Shown piece after piece: positions 6,222-8,385 of a stretch of DNA of 8,385 nt. The stretch lies in the NCBI GenBank assembly GCA_027297085.1, contig JAPUIL010000836.1, forward strand, positions 1 through 8,385. The letters run 5' to 3'. Position 1 is the stretch's first letter, and each line of letters opens with the position of its first letter. The DNA is from Verrucomicrobiota bacterium (GTDB lineage: Bacteria > Verrucomicrobiota > Verrucomicrobiia > Opitutales > UBA2995). Position numbers and translations under genes: made by a program. Below the pieces are notes generated by a model. The model searched no databases and had not been told where the DNA came from. It saw only the letters and a program-made list of their open reading frames with translations.

Positions 6222-7463
6222 TCAGTGTTTGCTATTGGCAGGTGGACTGACAAGGTCTTCGAAGGCGGATACAATCGCGTCGGCGAAGGCGGGATCATTA
6301 ATGGCTTCGGCACGGCGTAGTACGCAGCGTCCTTGCTTGGGTTCGATCGTATTTTCCAATTCATCGAAGAGTGCTGCGTCGGCCTCGGGGTCGTGAAAAG
6401 ACTGACCTGGTATATCGATCGCGGATACGCCACCTTCCGGAATCAGAAGTGTCCAGGCGCTTTTTGCTTTGTTTAACTTTTGAGATATCCAGCGAGCGAT
6501 CGAGCGATTCTCTTCGGGAGTAGTACGCATTAATGTGACGTTCGCATTGTGGCGGTGAAATAGCCGATCCGCGTATTTGCCAGGCACCGTTTCGGGTGCC
6601 CAAAAATTGACCATATCGAGTGCCCCGACGCTAAGGACGTAGGGAATTCGGCGATTTAGAATAGCATCAAAACGCGATGGTCCGGCTGGAAAGACGCCAC
6701 CCATGATCTCATCGGCAACCTCCGTCGTCGTTATGTCGATAACCGCCTCGACGAGTCCGGCCTCGACGAGCGCTTCCATTGATCGCCCGCCCACGCCTGT
6801 GGCATGAAATACCAATACGTCCCATCCAGAAGCTTCGAGAGCGGCTCGCACACGATCCACGCATTGAGTGGTCACGCCAAACATGGTGATCGCCGCGCAA
6901 GGTTTTACATCGAGTTGAGGCAAGTGCGCTCCCACCATACCAGCGATGGCTCCCGCGGCGCGTCCAAATACCTCGGTGGATACTCGATTTAGACCTGCGA
7001 CATCAACGATGGAGGGCACCATGACGATATCGGATACTTGGACGTAAGCACTCACGTCGCCTCCCGCCACAGTTGAAACCATTAACTTTGGCACTCCCAG
7101 CGGGAGTGCCCGAAGGGCTTGAGTTATCAGGGCTGTGCCACCAGTACCGCCGATTCCGATGGCCCCTGAAAGTCGACCTTCTGCGTTTTCATTAGCCAGA
7201 AAAATCGCAAGCGCCTCACCCATAGCGGTAACAGCTGCGCCTCGATCTTTGAGGAGAAGAATCTTCTGCCCGCTCAGATGGCATTTGGCGACAGTTGTCC
7301 GGTCAATGTCGGGGGCGCATGTGGGTGGACCCGCGGTACCTACGTCCACTGTCACTACTTCGGCGCCGGAAAGCCTTAGCGATTGAGCGATGTAGGCGAT
7401 CTCTTCGCCTTTTGTATCCATCGTGGCGATGGCGTAGATGTGTTTCGATGTGGGTTTAAGCAT
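6222..7463 (-). CDS. Tm-1-like ATP-binding (UPF0261) protein, full length
   Basis: This complete 413-residue protein has two Rossmann-like lobes. Lobe one shows IYAIATMDTKGEEIAY, VTVDVGTAG, GAIGIGGTGGTALI (~101-113, glycine-rich, likely nucleotide-binding), LMVSTVAGGDV and PSIVDVAGLN. Lobe two shows ITMFGVTTQCVDRVR, VFHATGVGGRSMEAL (~218-232), DITTTEVADEIMGG and FHDPEADAALF near 356-366. These match the family of the N-terminal half of tomato Tm-1, which binds ATP and inhibits tobamovirus replication protein. The bacterial role is unknown. No signal peptide is seen, so it is cytosolic. It lies 50 bp after the sulfatase gene and 51 bp before the TIM-barrel gene, which is the other half of Tm-1, so the two products probably work as a pair. 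The ATG at 7463 has no Shine-Dalgarno and an A-rich leader. Confidence 0.92.
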   Translation of the reverse strand: MLKPTSKHIYAIATMDTKGEEIAYIAQSLRLSGAEVVTVDVGTAGPPTCAPDIDRTTVAKCHLSGQKILLLKDRGAAVTAMGEALAIFLANENAEGRLSGAIGIGGTGGTALITQALRALPLGVPKLMVSTVAGGDVSAYVQVSDIVMVPSIVDVAGLNRVSTEVFGRAAGAIAGMVGAHLPQLDVKPCAAITMFGVTTQCVDRVRAALEASGWDVLVFHATGVGGRSMEALVEAGLVEAVIDITTTEVADEIMGGVFPAGPSRFDAILNRRIPYVLSVGALDMVNFWAPETVPGKYADRLFHRHNANVTLMRTTPEENRSIARWISQKLNKAKSAWTLLIPEGGVSAIDIPGQSFHDPEADAALFDELENTIEPKQGRCVLRRAEAINDPAFADAIVSAFEDLVSPPANSKH

Positions 7464-7471
7464 TTTTTTGA

Positions 7472-7482
7472 GTATTTTTTAG
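7472..7482 (-). promoter_or_regulatory. Leader motif CTAAAAAATAC, copy 2 (UPF0261 gene)
   Basis: It is identical to the copy at 5237-5247 and ends 8 nt before the ATG at 7463. It lies in the 50 bp between the sulfatase stop and the UPF0261 start. It is a possible translation enhancer for a gene without a Shine-Dalgarno. The role is inferred from the match alone. Confidence 0.3.
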
Positions 7483-7513
7483 CAGGAGGGGCGTTCTGGA
7501 AAGCATCATTTCT

Positions 7514-8385
7514 CTATTCTTGATCTTTTACTCCACGTTCTAACCGCTCGTATGTTCGTGGATTAGTATTACGAATGGTTCGCCAGATGGGGTAGTGGTC
7601 GAATACATCACCGTCGCTTCCCATACGCGGGTCGTTCGTTTGCTTTAAGTACTCCTCCAATCGAGCCGACAATGCTTGTTTGTGACTCCTATACTTGGCC
7701 TGAGCAGCGACATTTACTATTTGTGCCGGGTCCTTCTTGAGATCATACAGTTCCTCAGCCGGCCGTTTGGCAAATGAGAGATCGTAGAGCCGTGCTATCT
7801 CTGCTTTGTGTTCGAGCATATACGTTCTTGTCGGGCTTGGATCGATATCCTTGAATTCCCTTCCTACTGGCCAGCGATCCGGAGCGAAATTGCGAATATA
7901 AAGAAAGTCTTTGGTCCGGATAGCACGGGAAGGGTAGCCCCGCCTGTTTTCACTGATACGATAGACAGAATGCGCCTCACGGCCATAGTAGGTTGCGTCG
8001 CGCCCGGGTTCCACCCAGCCCTGTTTACCCGAGGTCAGTAAAGTCAGGAGGCTCTTGCCCGTCATGTCGGGGTGAGGCATCAGGCCCGCGGCCTCAAGAA
8101 ATGTGGGCGCCATATCAATGAGATTCGTAAAATCATGAACAACCCTGCCGCCACGCACCCCTTTCGGCCAGCTGATCGCGAGCGGCATTCGTGCGCTGTA
8201 GTCATACATATCAGCCTTTCCACGGGGAAACGGCATTCCGTTGTCACTGGTCACCACGACGATCGTATTCTCAGCCCTGCCAGTTTCCTCAAGCAGTTTC
8301 AAGTTTGTCTCGACCAATAGGTCAAACCGTTGCACTTCGAAGTAATAGTCCAGGATATCCTCCCGGACTATCCGCACGTCCGGTA
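7514..8385 (-). CDS. Type I sulfatase, C-terminal part (cut by right edge)
   Basis: The frame is open from the right edge to the stop at 7514, giving 289 visible residues. It begins PDVRIVREDILDYYFEVQRF, a conserved mid-protein stretch of arylsulfatase-type enzymes, so the GTG at 8377 is an internal Val and not a start. Family marks are IVVVTSDNGMPFPRGK, with the Asp-Asn metal-binding pair at visible residues 47-48 and a downstream Lys, then DLIDMAPTFLEAAG-like FTNLIDMAPTFLEAAG, GKSLLTLL, and the C-terminal ELYDLKKDPAQIVNVA. The pattern best fits heparan-N-sulfatase-like enzymes, at moderate confidence. The catalytic CxPSR formylglycine motif and any signal peptide lie outside the window. Family members are usually about 450-550 residues, so roughly 200 are missing. 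It is the first visible gene of the cluster, 50 bp before the UPF0261 gene, and points to a sulfated glycan substrate. Confidence 0.9.
   Translation of the reverse strand, partial: PDVRIVREDILDYYFEVQRFDLLVETNLKLLEETGRAENTIVVVTSDNGMPFPRGKADMYDYSARMPLAISWPKGVRGGRVVHDFTNLIDMAPTFLEAAGLMPHPDMTGKSLLTLLTSGKQGWVEPGRDATYYGREAHSVYRISENRRGYPSRAIRTKDFLYIRNFAPDRWPVGREFKDIDPSPTRTYMLEHKAEIARLYDLSFAKRPAEELYDLKKDPAQIVNVAAQAKYRSHKQALSARLEEYLKQTNDPRMGSDGDVFDHYPIWRTIRNTNPRTYERLERGVKDQE

Noticed and set aside
7514..8377. GTG at 8377 as the start of a 287-residue protein.
   Set aside because: The frame continues to the edge, and the stretch around it is a conserved internal part of sulfatases. The catalytic N-terminal part must lie outside the window.

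Overview
The window is a seven-gene cluster, all genes on the minus strand, so transcription runs right to left. Its content is a sulfatase, a secreted PQQ-type sugar dehydrogenase carrying its own c-type cytochrome, a secreted ThuA protein, and a split Tm-1 gene pair. This suggests an environmental polysaccharide-degrading bacterium, most plausibly from the PVC group (Verrucomicrobiota, Lentisphaerota or Planctomycetota), with Bacteroidota as the alternative. The taxonomic call is inference from gene content and from the scarcity of Shine-Dalgarno sequences. Base composition looks uneven by eye. Sampled lines of the Tm-1-like gene are near 57% GC and of the dehydrogenase gene near 45%.

In transcription order: (1) 8385-7514, C-terminal part of a type I sulfatase that runs off the right edge; (2) 7463-6222, a Tm-1-like/UPF0261 ATP-binding protein; (3) 6170-5346, a TIM-barrel 'PEP hydrolase family' protein; (4) 5232-3988, an exported ThuA domain fused to a complete cupin; (5) 3924-1219, an exported 901-residue PQQ-type sugar dehydrogenase + PKD + cytochrome c + C-terminal beta-rich module; (6) 993-481, a DUF1097 membrane protein; (7) 207-1, the N-terminus of a second, divergent UPF0261 protein that runs off the left edge. 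Gaps within genes 1-5 are 50, 51, 113 and 63 bp, consistent with one operon. The last two gaps are 225 and 273 bp. The first holds a good sigma70-like promoter and a strong Shine-Dalgarno for DUF1097. The second holds several short palindromes. DUF1097 and the second UPF0261 gene are therefore probably controlled separately.

Working model (inference): the sulfatase and the exported redox/ThuA proteins act outside the cytoplasm. They desulfate and oxidise a sugar, passing electrons through the fused haem. The cytosolic UPF0261 + TIM-barrel pair, with no signal peptides, handles a downstream intermediate or senses it. The two proteins of that pair are the two halves of the plant antiviral protein Tm-1, encoded here as neighbouring genes. 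Their bacterial role is not established, and this cluster gives a carbohydrate context for it.

No tRNA, rRNA, CRISPR array, transposase or convincing intrinsic terminator was seen.
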